Positions 7,638-18,176 of a stretch of DNA of 64,000 bases are shown piece after piece. Positions within the stretch are counted from its first letter, which is position 1; the number at the start of each line of letters is the position of its first letter. A program made the position numbers and the translations under genes. Source of the stretch: Streptomyces sp. NBC_00237 (GTDB lineage: Bacteria; Actinomycetota; Actinomycetes; Streptomycetales; Streptomycetaceae); contig NZ_JAPEMT010000005.1 in assembly GCF_026342435.1 (NCBI RefSeq), positions 434,001-498,000 on the forward strand. Reading direction: 5' to 3'. The notes below the pieces were generated by a model. It was not told where the DNA came from. It made no database searches and saw only the letters and a list, made by a program, of their open reading frames with translations.

Positions 7638-8633
7638 TCACCGACCGGGCTGCTCGCCGAACGCCTCCAGGATCCTTTCCGCCGCCAGCGTCGCCGTCAA
7701 CTCCCCTTCCCGCAGAGCCCGTTCGACCTCCGGCGTCACTCCGCGCACGCCGGGGTGCGAACGAAGGCGGCCGAGGAGTTCGTCACGGACCATCGACCAC
7801 GCCCAGTCGACCTGCTGGTCGGCGCGCTTGGCGGCCAGCCGGCCCGTCGAGTCGAGGAGGGTGCGGTGCTGCTCCAGCCGGTCCCACACCGTGTCCAGAC
7901 CGGCGTTCTCGCGCGCGCTGCAACTCAGCACCGGGGGAGTCCACGCGGCGTCGACCGGGTGCATGAGACGCAGCGCGCCCGCCAACTCCCTTGCCGCGGA
8001 ACGCGCGTCGCGTTCGTGCGGGCCGTCGGCCTTGTTGACCGCGACGACGTCCGCCAGTTCCAGGACGCCCTTCTTGATGCCCTGGAGCTGGTCCCCCGTA
8101 CGCGCCAGGGTCAGCAGCAGGAACGTGTCGACCATGTGCGCCACGGCCGTCTCCGACTGCCCGACACCCACCGTCTCCACGAGGACGACGTCGTAACCGG
8201 CGGCCTCCACCACCACCATCGCCTCGCGCGTCGCCCGGGCCACGCCGCCCAGCGTCCCCGCCGAGGGGGACGGCCTGACGTACGCCGCCGGGTCCACGGC
8301 CAGCCGTTCCATCCGGGTCTTGTCGCCCAGGATGGAGCCGCCCGTACGGCTCGACGACGGGTCCACGGCGAGCACCGCCACCCGGTGCCCGAGGCCCGTC
8401 AGCATCGTGCCGAACGCGTCGATGAAAGTCGACTTGCCGACACCGGGCACCCCGCTGATCCCGATGCGGCGCGCCGAGCCCGAGTGCGGCAGCAACGTGG
8501 TCAGGAGCTGCTGCGCGAGCACCCGGTGGTCGGGGCGGGACGACTCGACGAGGGTGATGGCGCGGGCCACGAAGGCCCGTTTCCCGTCGAGCACGCCCTT
8601 GGCGTACGCCTCGATGTCGGTCTTCGGGGGCAT
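7638..8633 (-). CDS. meaB: Methylmalonyl-CoA mutase-associated GTPase MeaB
   Basis: 331 residues, normal for the family. This G3E-type GTPase protects and reloads the adenosylcobalamin of methylmalonyl-CoA mutase. P-loop GVPGVGKST near residue 60, base-recognition motif NKADG, the switch segment ETVGVGQSE and DPSSSRTGGSILGDKTRM (residues about 95-112) are all present. It is third in the minus-strand order mutA-mutB-meaB, 133 bp after mutB, which supports the assignment over the related ArgK annotation. Confidence 0.96.
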   Translation of the reverse strand: MPPKTDIEAYAKGVLDGKRAFVARAITLVESSRPDHRVLAQQLLTTLLPHSGSARRIGISGVPGVGKSTFIDAFGTMLTGLGHRVAVLAVDPSSSRTGGSILGDKTRMERLAVDPAAYVRPSPSAGTLGGVARATREAMVVVEAAGYDVVLVETVGVGQSETAVAHMVDTFLLLTLARTGDQLQGIKKGVLELADVVAVNKADGPHERDARSAARELAGALRLMHPVDAAWTPPVLSCSARENAGLDTVWDRLEQHRTLLDSTGRLAAKRADQQVDWAWSMVRDELLGRLRSHPGVRGVTPEVERALREGELTATLAAERILEAFGEQPGR

Positions 8634-8766
8634 ACGGTTCTCAGTCTCCGTCCGGCTTCAGGGGCATGCGGGTCGGTCTGTGCGCGCGGCGGCCCGCTCG
8701 CGCGGCGGTCTCCGTACGGTGGCGGCCACGGTCACCCCACGGTCACCGCTGTCGCCACCGTACGTT

Positions 8767-11003
<2,237 letters not shown>

Positions 11004-11004
<1 letters not shown>

Positions 11005-12890
11005 TACTTCACTTCCATACGGTCGAGGACGGAGGTGAGCGTCGCCACCGCGTCCGAGCCCGCGAAGACGAACGCGTCCACGCCGGCACTCCGGTATGTC
11101 TCTTCAGCTTCCCCGGGCCGCCCCGCGAGGAACACCGTCTGTGCTCCCGCCTCCTTGAGGGCGCGTGCGACGTCCGCCGCCTGCTCCGCGTACAGGGCGT
11201 CGCTGGAGCAGATGCAGACGACGCTCGCACCGCTGGCGCCGAACGCTTCCGCCACCGTGTCCGCGCCAACCGTCACCGGGTCGTGGACCGGCTCGATGCC
11301 GCCCGCCTGGAAGAGGTTCGCGGCGAAGGTGACCCGCCCGGTGTGCGCGGCGGCCGGTCCCAGCGCGGCCATGAACACGCGCGGGCGTGCCCCCGTCCGC
11401 GCCAGGTGCGCGTCGGAGCGGGCGCGCAGCGCCTCGTACGCCTCGTCGCGCCGTACCCGGGGGAGCCCCCCGGTGGGGCGCTCGGGGGCCGGGTCGCGGT
11501 TGACCTCCCGCTCGGCGAGCAGCGGGAACTCGCTGACGCCCGTGATGGGTTCCCTGCGCTGGGCGAGTGCTGTCGTACGACGCTGCCAGGTGGCGGCGAT
11601 CCGGCTGCCGACCAGGCCCGAGCGCAGGCCCTCCGCCTGGCCGCCCGCCCGCTCGATCTCCTGGAACCACTCCCAGGCGGCTCGGGCCAGCTGGTCCGTG
11701 AGCTGCTCGACGTACCAGGAGCCGCCCGCCGGGTCGACGACCCGCGACAGGTGCGACTCCTCGACGAGGATCGTGGAGGTGTTGCGGGCGATCCGGCGCG
11801 CGAACGCGTCCGGCAGGCCGATCGCCTGGTCGAACGGCAGCACGGTGACGGCGTCCGCGCCGCCCACCCCGGCCGCCATGCAGGCGATCGTGGTGCGCAG
11901 CATGTTCACCCACGGGTCGCGGCGCGTCATCATCACCGACGACGTCACCGCGTGCTGTCGCTGCGCGCCCGTCTCCGGTGCGCCGGACGCCTCGGCGACG
12001 CGGGCCCACAGACGGCGGGCCGCACGGAACTTGGCGATCGTGAGGAACTGGTCGGCGGTGGCCGCGTACCGGAAGTCGAGCTGCCCGATGGCCGCTTCGA
12101 CGTCGAGTCCGGCCTCGGTGAGCCGACGGAGGTAGGCGACACCGGTGGCCAGGGAGCAGCCCAGTTCCTGGGCTGCCGAGGCACCGGCCTCGTGGTAGGG
12201 CAGCGCGTCCACCACCAGGGCGCGCAGCCCCGGGTACTGACGGGCGGTCAGCTCGGCGAGCTCGGTGGCCGAAGCGGCGAGTACGGGGTCGTGGTCGCCG
12301 GTGCGGGCGGTGTAGCCCAGCGGGTCCGCGCCCAGATTGCCGCGCGCGTCCTCGGCCGCCACTCCGCGCTCCTCGTAGAGGCGCAGCAATTCCCGGGCGG
12401 CGGCGTCGAATTCGGCCCCCGCGTCGAGGGCGACGGGAGCCAGGTCCAGGTACACGCCCTCCAGGGCCTGCGCCAGGCCGGAAACGGGCAGGCCGGAGCC
12501 GCCCACCGCGAGCCAGAGCGACGAGACGCCGTTCTCCAGGTCCGCCAGTACGGCTTCGTTGGCGCGCGCCGGGTCGGGCCGCTCGTGCCGCTGCCGTACG
12601 TCCCAGCCGCCCGCGGCCGTGGTGCCCGCGGCGAACGCACCCCGGGTGAACGGTGCGAAACCGGGTAGACCGGGCAAGTCGCCCGGGAGGGTGGGGTCGT
12701 CGGCGGTGTACAGCGGGCGTGTCGTCAGCCCGTCGTCGAGGGAAGTGGAGAGGGCTTTCTCGGCCGCGGACCCCGTGACGTCTTTACCCGATTTGCGTAG
12801 CACGCCTTCCACCAGGCGCTGCCACTGCTCATGGGTCGCATCAGGGAACTCGGCGGCCAGGGAAAGCCCGTCGTCAGGCAGGACCGTCAT
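11004..12890 (-). CDS. mutA: Methylmalonyl-CoA mutase small subunit
   Basis: 628 residues. Pseudo-catalytic partner of MutB in the heterodimer: it keeps the barrel plus B12-binding-like architecture, but its C-terminal domain reads LGPAAAHTGR where the catalytic subunit has GQDGHDRG, so it lacks the cobalamin-ligand DxHxxG signature, as expected for MutA. It is first in the operon, its stop TAA overlapping the mutB ATG. A perfect 15-bp palindrome lies 35 bp upstream of the start, a good place for an operator. Confidence 0.96.
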
Positions 12891-12924
12891 GCTCAGATGC
12901 TAGGGCAGCCCACCAAAGAGGCAG

Positions 12925-12939
12925 CAGGGGTTACCCCTG
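12925..12939. promoter_or_regulatory. Palindrome upstream of mutA
   Basis: CAGGGGTTACCCCTG is a perfect inverted repeat (7-bp arms, 1-bp centre), 35 bp before the mutA start. Its core GGGGTnACCCC recurs at 13029-13039 before the divergent gene. Candidate operator; the regulator is unknown. Confidence 0.5.
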
Positions 12940-13028
12940 TGACCTTGACCTCTCCTGACCTGCCTTGATTGGTTCACCCGAATGGCCTACTGGGGAGTAG
13001 GGGCGGGAGAAATTCTGGGGTCGTTTCT

Positions 13029-13039
13029 GGGGTCACCCC
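13029..13039. promoter_or_regulatory. Second GGGGTnACCCC palindrome, before the DUF7691-like gene
   Basis: GGGGTCACCCC, the same core as the site before mutA, 43 bp upstream of the divergent start at 13083. Two copies in a 192-bp divergent region suggest one regulator acting on both promoters (inference). Confidence 0.42.
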
Positions 13040-13082
13040 TGGGATCGGGGGCGTTGTCAGTGGCAACCCCTACTGTCGGACC

Positions 13083-13685
13083 ATGAGCTACTCACTGAGT
13101 CTGTTCCTGGTCGACCCCGCCAAGGTCCGGAGCGTCATCGGCTCGGGCGACGACAAGCTGCGCCGCATGATGGGGGGCCGCTTCAAGGCCGAATTCCCCC
13201 GCCACGACGACTACTTCGCGTCCGAGATCGAGCAGGGCGCGCCCACGCGGTACGACGCGCTGCGCGCCGTGATCGCGGGCGGACCCTTCGACGAGCGGTT
13301 CGGCTTCCAGTACGGGTACGCGTACGAGATGGTCTGCCGCTTCCACGGCCGCTGGCTCGACAACAGCGGCTTCTCGCCGTTCCGGGGCTCCTGGCTGGAG
13401 ACGGTGGACGAGGGCCTGCAACAGATAGGCGTCACCGCCGTGGAGGTGACCGACTTCAACTACGGTTCGCTGCCGTCGGAGCTGCCCGGCCCGGAGTTCG
13501 TGCCCTGCTACGGGGAGTGGAGCGCCGAGGACTGCCAGAAGGCGCTCGCGCAGTGGGAGGCGAGCACGCCGGAGCAGCGCGCCGAACTGGACTCCGAGGT
13601 GCTGGAGGCGGTCGAGACGGCCGTGGGGTGGCTGAAGCAGGCCAGAGAGAGGCCGGGGGCAGGGGTGGTCGGCTTCTTCTTCTGA
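13083..13685 (+). CDS. Conserved hypothetical protein, DUF7691-like
   Basis: 200 residues, no signal peptide or membrane segment. It begins MSYSLSLFLVDPAKVRSVIG and resembles the actinobacterial/myxobacterial family now labelled DUF7691, recalled from memory; function unknown. Aromatic-rich middle (FGFQYGYAYEMVCRFHGRW) and an acidic helical C-terminus. It is divergent from mutA and shares a palindromic motif with that promoter. The ATG at 13083 was chosen over an upstream in-frame start at 12969 because the family starts at MSYS; no clear Shine-Dalgarno. Confidence 0.72.
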   Translation: MSYSLSLFLVDPAKVRSVIGSGDDKLRRMMGGRFKAEFPRHDDYFASEIEQGAPTRYDALRAVIAGGPFDERFGFQYGYAYEMVCRFHGRWLDNSGFSPFRGSWLETVDEGLQQIGVTAVEVTDFNYGSLPSELPGPEFVPCYGEWSAEDCQKALAQWEASTPEQRAELDSEVLEAVETAVGWLKQARERPGAGVVGFFF

Positions 13686-13744
13686 TCCGTGCCGCTGAGC
13701 GTTCCGCTGCGACCGTTCTCCCGACCCTTACGGACCTGCCCGAG

Positions 13745-13793
13745 GTGAGTGCCGGGGGTGAGTGCCCGGGGCGAATGTCCGGGGTGAATGCCG
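13745..13793. repeat. Degenerate GTGAGTGCCGGG tandem repeat between convergent genes
   Basis: Four successive units close to GTGAGTGCCGGG fill most of the gap between the DUF7691-like and VOC genes. No convincing terminator stem is visible here. Confidence 0.55.
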
Positions 13794-13794
13794 T

Positions 13795-14223
13795 TCAGGC
13801 CAGCCGTAGTTCGCCCTCCGGCTGTTCCTTGCCGCTGCCGGTCGGCGAGGACACCAGGGAGAACGGATGCCCTGCCGGGTCAGAGAAGCGGCGCACGTCC
13901 CGGCTGAGACCCGCGTTGTTCGGAGTCTCCAGGGGGCGGGCGCCCAGCCCGATGACCTCGCGCTCCGCCTCGTCCATGTCCTCGTCGGCCACCAGGATGC
14001 GCAGGTGCGCCTGCTGGGAGTCGTCGGGGCGCGGCCAGCTCGGCGGTGCGTACCCGTGGTCGCGCCGGATCGCCAGGTGCACGCCGTCGTGCCCGATGAC
14101 CTCCACGAAGTCCATGTCCTCGCCCCGGCGGGTCTCCGCGTCGAACAACCTGGCGTAGAAGGCCGCCAGTTCGTCCGCCTCCGCGCAGTCCAGTACCAGC
14201 ACCGGCCGCTTCGCCACCGCCAT
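13795..14223 (-). CDS. VOC-family (glyoxalase/bleomycin-resistance fold) protein
   Basis: 142 residues. VOC fold with a paired beta-alpha-beta pattern: KRPVLVLDCAEADELAAFYA at the start, GVHLAIRRD in the middle and FSDPAGHPFSLV at the end. The usual metal ligands are only partly conserved (the final Glu is replaced by Ser in FSLV), so this is likely a non-canonical enzyme or a binding protein. The start MAVAKRPV at 14223 has a G-rich Shine-Dalgarno; an in-frame ATG 12 codons upstream is possible. Confidence 0.85.
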   Translation of the reverse strand: MAVAKRPVLVLDCAEADELAAFYARLFDAETRRGEDMDFVEVIGHDGVHLAIRRDHGYAPPSWPRPDDSQQAHLRILVADEDMDEAEREVIGLGARPLETPNNAGLSRDVRRFSDPAGHPFSLVSSPTGSGKEQPEGELRLA

Positions 14224-14360
14224 GTCCCTGCCCCCTGTCCCGCCTCTTCGATCTGCCATCGTGTGCTGCGGGTACCCCCGCCGGGCGGGGAAACGCCACC
14301 TAGAGAGCGACGGATCGGAGGAACGGGCGACTCCGGGACTCGCTGTCGGGCGGCCTGGCC

Positions 14361-15020
14361 TCACCGTGCGGTGAACCGGCCGCTTGCCTCCCCGTGCAGC
14401 CGCCCCGCGGGCACCTTCCGCCCGAACACCACCGCCACCAGGTCCTGCGCCCGCCCGGACACCTCGCTGCCGGTGCCGTACGACCAGTCCAGGTCCTCCG
14501 CCCGCAGTCGTACGCCACCCAGCTTCGCCCCGAAGAACCTCGTGCCCATCGGGCTCGCCGTGCCCAGCACGATCCGCAGCCGGTCCTCGGGGACCCGGCG
14601 CTCCAGGCCCAGCGGGATCGTGATGTCCAGCCCGTGCACCACGTCGTGCCCGAGCGCCGAGGCGAAACCGCCGACCGGGGGCGTCCACGGGTGGTCCGCA
14701 TTCTCCCGAAGAGCCGCGGCCATCGCCTGCCGCGACATCGCCGCCGCCTCCCGGCGGGCGACGCGGTCGGTCATCCGGTCCATGCTGCCGCGCGCCCTGA
14801 TCAGCTCGCCCACCACCTGGCCGAAGGAGTACCGGAACCCGAACGACAGGTGGGCCGCCACCTCCCGCACCCGCCACCCCGCACACAGCGTCCGCTCGTC
14901 CCACCGCTCGGCGGGCAAGGCGTCCAGCAGATCGGCCATTTCACGGCGTTCGGCCGCGATGGCCGCCCGGATCGTCGCGTCGTCGGCCCGCAGTGTCGTG
15001 TTCCCCTTGGCTTTCCCCAT
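14361..15020 (-). CDS. Maleylpyruvate isomerase / mycothiol-dependent enzyme family protein
   Basis: 219 residues of the DinB-like four-helix fold used by mycothiol-dependent enzymes (MDMPI): the N-terminal helix RAAIAAERREMADLLDALP, ERTLCAGWRVREVAAHLSFG and the later LGHDVVHGLDITIPLG with its His residues, followed by the MDMPI C-terminal region. It may transfer mycothiol to an electrophile, but the substrate cannot be named. It is divergent from a LysR regulator across an 85-bp gap, the classic layout of a LysR target, so regulation by that protein is likely. Confidence 0.86.
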   Translation of the reverse strand: MGKAKGNTTLRADDATIRAAIAAERREMADLLDALPAERWDERTLCAGWRVREVAAHLSFGFRYSFGQVVGELIRARGSMDRMTDRVARREAAAMSRQAMAAALRENADHPWTPPVGGFASALGHDVVHGLDITIPLGLERRVPEDRLRIVLGTASPMGTRFFGAKLGGVRLRAEDLDWSYGTGSEVSGRAQDLVAVVFGRKVPAGRLHGEASGRFTAR

Positions 15021-15056
15021 GCTCACCAGGGTGCGCGGGCCACGGTGACAAGTCCA

Positions 15057-15071
15057 AGAAGGGTTCCTTCT
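15057..15071. promoter_or_regulatory. Inverted repeat in the LysR / MDMPI divergent promoter
   Basis: AGAAGG-GTT-CCTTCT is a perfect inverted repeat 35 bp before the LysR start; an overlapping GGTTC...GAACC pair extends to 15084. Candidate LysR-type binding site. Confidence 0.45.
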
Positions 15072-15105
15072 CACGGCCAGAACCGCGCGTTCTAGCATCG
15101 CGCTC

Positions 15106-16071
15106 ATGGAACTTCGCCAACTGCGCTCCTTCGTCACGGTGGTGGAGGAGGCCAACTTCACCCGGGCCGCCGCCCGCCTCCACCTGGCGCAGCCCGGAGT
15201 GAGCGCCCAGGTGCGCCAGTTGGAGAAGGAGCTGGGGCAGACGCTGCTCGACAGGTCCGGGCGTACGGTCACCCTCACCGAGGCGGGCGAGGCGATCCTC
15301 GTGCACGCCCGCTCGGCACTCGCCGCCGTCGACGCGATGCGCAGCGCCGCCGACGAATTCGCCGGGCTGCTGCGCGGCCGGGTCAGGGTGGGCTCGCTGC
15401 TGGGCGCCCCGGCCGAGGCGTTCGGCCTGGCGGGGCTGCTGGCGGACTTCCACGACACGTACCCGGGAGTGGAGTTCTCCCTCACGGAGGACACCTCGCA
15501 ACGGCTGCTGAACGCCGTACGGCGCGGCGAACTGGACATGGCGCTGGCCTCGCTCGCCGACGAGAGGCCCCCGCCGGGCGTGGACCTCCAGGTCCTGCTG
15601 GACGAACCGCTGGAGGCGGTGGTGACGGAGGGCGACCCGCTGGGAGGAGCGGACCCGGGGCTCCCCCTCACCGCCCTCCGTGACCGGCCCCTCATCACCC
15701 TCCCGTCCGGCACCGGAGTGCGTGCCGTGCTCGAACGGGCCTGCGCCGAGGCCGGGTTCGAGCCGCTCGTCGCCTTCGAGGCGTCCGCACCCCAGGCCCT
15801 GTTCCACCTCGCCGCACGCGGCTTCGGCGTCGCCGTGCTGCCGTACGGCATCGCGCGGCGGCGCGGCGTCGGCCTGCGTACGGTCGTCCTCACCGACCCG
15901 TCGCCCCGCGCACGCGTGGCCCTCGCACGGCCCGCCGGGGGCCCTGCGGGCCCGGCCGCCCGCGCCTTCCTCGACCACCTGTCCCGCGCTCTCCCGGAAC
16001 ACCTCACCACCGGCGGCACCGCCGGCGGTCCGCTCCTTGGTCAGCTCAGCCGAACGCGGCCTTCCGGATGA
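15106..16071 (+). CDS. LysR-family transcriptional regulator
   Basis: 321 residues. The N-terminal winged HTH is textbook (MELRQLRSFVTVVEEANFTR, then AARLHLAQPGVSAQVRQLE), followed by a hinge and the LysR substrate-binding domain. Inducer unknown. It is divergent from the mycothiol-dependent isomerase-family gene, a probable target. Its 3' end overlaps the 3' end of the convergent HSL-type hydrolase gene by 26 bp, so mutual transcriptional interference is possible. Confidence 0.94.
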   Translation: MELRQLRSFVTVVEEANFTRAAARLHLAQPGVSAQVRQLEKELGQTLLDRSGRTVTLTEAGEAILVHARSALAAVDAMRSAADEFAGLLRGRVRVGSLLGAPAEAFGLAGLLADFHDTYPGVEFSLTEDTSQRLLNAVRRGELDMALASLADERPPPGVDLQVLLDEPLEAVVTEGDPLGGADPGLPLTALRDRPLITLPSGTGVRAVLERACAEAGFEPLVAFEASAPQALFHLAARGFGVAVLPYGIARRRGVGLRTVVLTDPSPRARVALARPAGGPAGPAARAFLDHLSRALPEHLTTGGTAGGPLLGQLSRTRPSG

Positions 16072-16933
16072 TCTCCGCACGGGCCTGGCGGCCCTCCGGG
16101 ACCGGAGCCAGGACGTAGTCGTGGAAGCCGCCCTCCACCACGTGCAGTTCGGACCGCACCCCGGCCGCCGTGGCGCGCTCGTGCAGCAGGACGCAGTCCG
16201 GGTGGAGGATGTCGTGGGTGCCGACCCGGATGTCCAGGTCGCACAGACCGGCGAGCTCCCCGTGCAGCGGGCTGAGCTCGGGGCGCAGCGGATCGTCCCC
16301 GTCCGCCCAGGCCAGCCCCGCCTCGACGAGCCCGGCGCTGCTCAGCCAGGGGTCGTACGGCTCGATCGCCGCGATGCCCGGGTTCGTCATGGTCAGGTCG
16401 AGCCACGGCGAGATCAGCACCAGCCGCCCCGGCAGGGCGAGCCCCGCACCTGCGAGCGTCTGGACGACGGCCAGGGCCAGCCCGCCGCCCGCCGAGTCCC
16501 CGGCATGCGTCACCGCACCGGGCTCGAACTGCTTGAGGAGCTCGGCGTGCACGGCCCGGCCGAGCGGCAGGGCCGCCCGGTGGGTGTGGTCGGGGGTGAG
16601 CCCGTACAGCGGCACCTCCACCCGGCAGCCCGCGTCGGCCAGCTGCGAGACGAAGGACCAGTGCTGGCTGACGATCTCGGCGGTGTACGCGCCGCCGTGC
16701 CAGTACACGACGGCCCGCCCGGGGGCTTTCTCGCCGCGCGGGATCACGCTGTAGCAGGGGAAGCCCTCCACCTCGCGGACGATCACGCGGTGGCGGCGCA
16801 GCAGTGCCAGCGGGGGCGACGGGTCGGCCTTGGGCGCGGCGATGCGTTGGCGCGCCGCCTGCGCCGTGGCGAGGAGCGGCTTGCGCACACCTCGCAGTAC
16901 GACGGAAAGAACCCGCATCCGCACACTCGCCAC
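16046..16933 (-). CDS. Alpha/beta hydrolase of the hormone-sensitive-lipase family
   Basis: 295 residues. HSL hallmark HGGAY (oxyanion hole), nucleophile motif GDSAGGG, Asp in GTHDILHPD and His in GGFHDYVL make a complete esterase/lipase triad. Intracellular, no signal peptide; acyl-ester substrate unknown. I choose the GTG at 16933, which has AGAGGAG eight bases upstream; an in-frame GTG at 16942 is too close to that site. The 3' end overlaps the convergent LysR gene. Confidence 0.92.
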   Translation of the reverse strand: MASVRMRVLSVVLRGVRKPLLATAQAARQRIAAPKADPSPPLALLRRHRVIVREVEGFPCYSVIPRGEKAPGRAVVYWHGGAYTAEIVSQHWSFVSQLADAGCRVEVPLYGLTPDHTHRAALPLGRAVHAELLKQFEPGAVTHAGDSAGGGLALAVVQTLAGAGLALPGRLVLISPWLDLTMTNPGIAAIEPYDPWLSSAGLVEAGLAWADGDDPLRPELSPLHGELAGLCDLDIRVGTHDILHPDCVLLHERATAAGVRSELHVVEGGFHDYVLAPVPEGRQARAEIIRKAAFG

Positions 16934-17060
16934 GTCCACCACTCCTCTGCCGGGCCTTCCGGACCGGACACGACGCGTGCCCCGGCCGCTCGTTCCGCGA
17001 TCCTGCCCGCACCGGCACCCTGTGCCAAGGGGCGTCGGCCGAGCGCCCTCAGCCGCCCAC

Positions 17061-17111
17061 GCTGTCCCCGAACCTGCGCTGTCCCCGAACCCGCGCTGTC
17101 CCCGAACGTCA
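17061..17111. repeat. Three 17-bp tandem repeats after the hydroxyisobutyryl-CoA hydrolase gene
   Basis: Two units of GCTGTCCCCGAACCyGC and a third diverging at its end run head to tail into the stop codon of the neighbouring gene. The 175-bp gap otherwise shows nothing recognisable. Confidence 0.7.
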
Positions 17112-18176
17112 GCCCTCGCCGAACGTCAGCTCCCGGCCCTCCGCACGCGGCGCGAAGAACTCCGCCACCGCTTCCGGCGTCACCTCGCCCAACGTCGCGG
17201 GCGACCACCTCGGGTTCCGGTCCTTGTCGACGATCTGCGCCCGTACGCCCTCGACCATGTCCGGCCTGCGCAGCGCCCAGCACGACACCCGGTACTCCTG
17301 CTCCAGCACCCGCTCCAGCGAGTCCAGTCCCCGCGCCCGCCGCATCGCCTCCAGCGTCACCTTCACCGACGTCGGCGACTTCGCCAGGATCGTCTCCGCC
17401 GCCTCCTTCGCCTCCGGCACCCCGCTGTCCGTCAGCCGCCGCACGATCTCCTCGACCGAGTCCGCCGCGTAGCAGCGGTCGATCCACTCACGGCCCTCCC
17501 CGAGCACCCCGCCCGCCACCTCGACCTCGCCTGCGTGCCGCCGCACAGCCTCCGCCGCCGGTGCGGAGGCCAGTTCGGCCCGCAGCGTGTCCAGCCGCTC
17601 CGACGGTACGAAGTGGTCGGCGAGCCCGCACAGCAGGGCGTCCGCCGCACCCACCGAGCCCCCGGTCAGGGCGAGATGAGTACCGAGCTCCCCGGGCGCG
17701 CGCGACAGCAGATACGTACCGCCCACGTCCGGCACGAACCCGATGCCGGTCTCGGGCATGGCGACCCGCGACCGCTCCGTGACGACGCGTACGCTCCCGT
17801 GCGCGCTCACCCCGACGCCGCCGCCCATCACGATGCCGTCCATGAGGGTGACGTACGGCTTGGGGTACCGGGCGATCCGCGCGTTCAGCCGGTACTCGTC
17901 CCGCCAGAACGCCTCGGTCGCGGTGCCGTCGCCGTCCCGCGCGTCGTCGTGCATGGTCCGGATGTCGCCGCCCGCGCACAGCCCGCGCTCACCCGCGCCG
18001 GACAGGACCACGGTGTCGATCTCCGGATCCTTCGCCCAAGCGGCGAGGGTCGCGTCGAGGAGGCGGACCATGGGGTGGGTGAGGGAGTTGAGGGCACGGG
18101 GACGGTTGAGGACGAGGTGCCCCGCCCGGCCCTCCACGTGAACGAGAACCGGGGCGTCGGTCTGCTGCGCGGTCAT
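17109..18176 (-). CDS. Enoyl-CoA hydratase/isomerase family, 3-hydroxyisobutyryl-CoA hydrolase-like
   Basis: 355 residues, the length of HIBYL-CoA hydrolases rather than of plain crotonases (about 260). Features: RPRALNSLTHPMV, oxyanion-hole GAGERGLCAGGDIRTM, VMGGGVGVSAHG and PETGIGFVPDVGGTYLLSR, and the long C-terminal HIBCH extension with LAKSPTSVKVTLE. In valine breakdown this enzyme frees 3-hydroxyisobutyrate from CoA; this would complement the mutase genes, though the link is inference. Its ATG overlaps the stop of the inositol-phosphatase-like gene (ATGA), and AAAGG precedes it. Confidence 0.9.
   Translation of the reverse strand: MTAQQTDAPVLVHVEGRAGHLVLNRPRALNSLTHPMVRLLDATLAAWAKDPEIDTVVLSGAGERGLCAGGDIRTMHDDARDGDGTATEAFWRDEYRLNARIARYPKPYVTLMDGIVMGGGVGVSAHGSVRVVTERSRVAMPETGIGFVPDVGGTYLLSRAPGELGTHLALTGGSVGAADALLCGLADHFVPSERLDTLRAELASAPAAEAVRRHAGEVEVAGGVLGEGREWIDRCYAADSVEEIVRRLTDSGVPEAKEAAETILAKSPTSVKVTLEAMRRARGLDSLERVLEQEYRVSCWALRRPDMVEGVRAQIVDKDRNPRWSPATLGEVTPEAVAEFFAPRAEGRELTFGEG

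Noticed and set aside
12971..12981. Single GTTCACC-like units near 12971, 21659 and 30731 as PHO boxes
   Set aside because: Each lacks the adjacent second 11-bp unit needed for a PhoP site, unlike 6355-6376.
12891..13082. Cobalamin riboswitch before the B12-dependent mutase genes
   Set aside because: No B12-box-like sequence or multi-stem layout is visible; only palindromes suited to a protein regulator.
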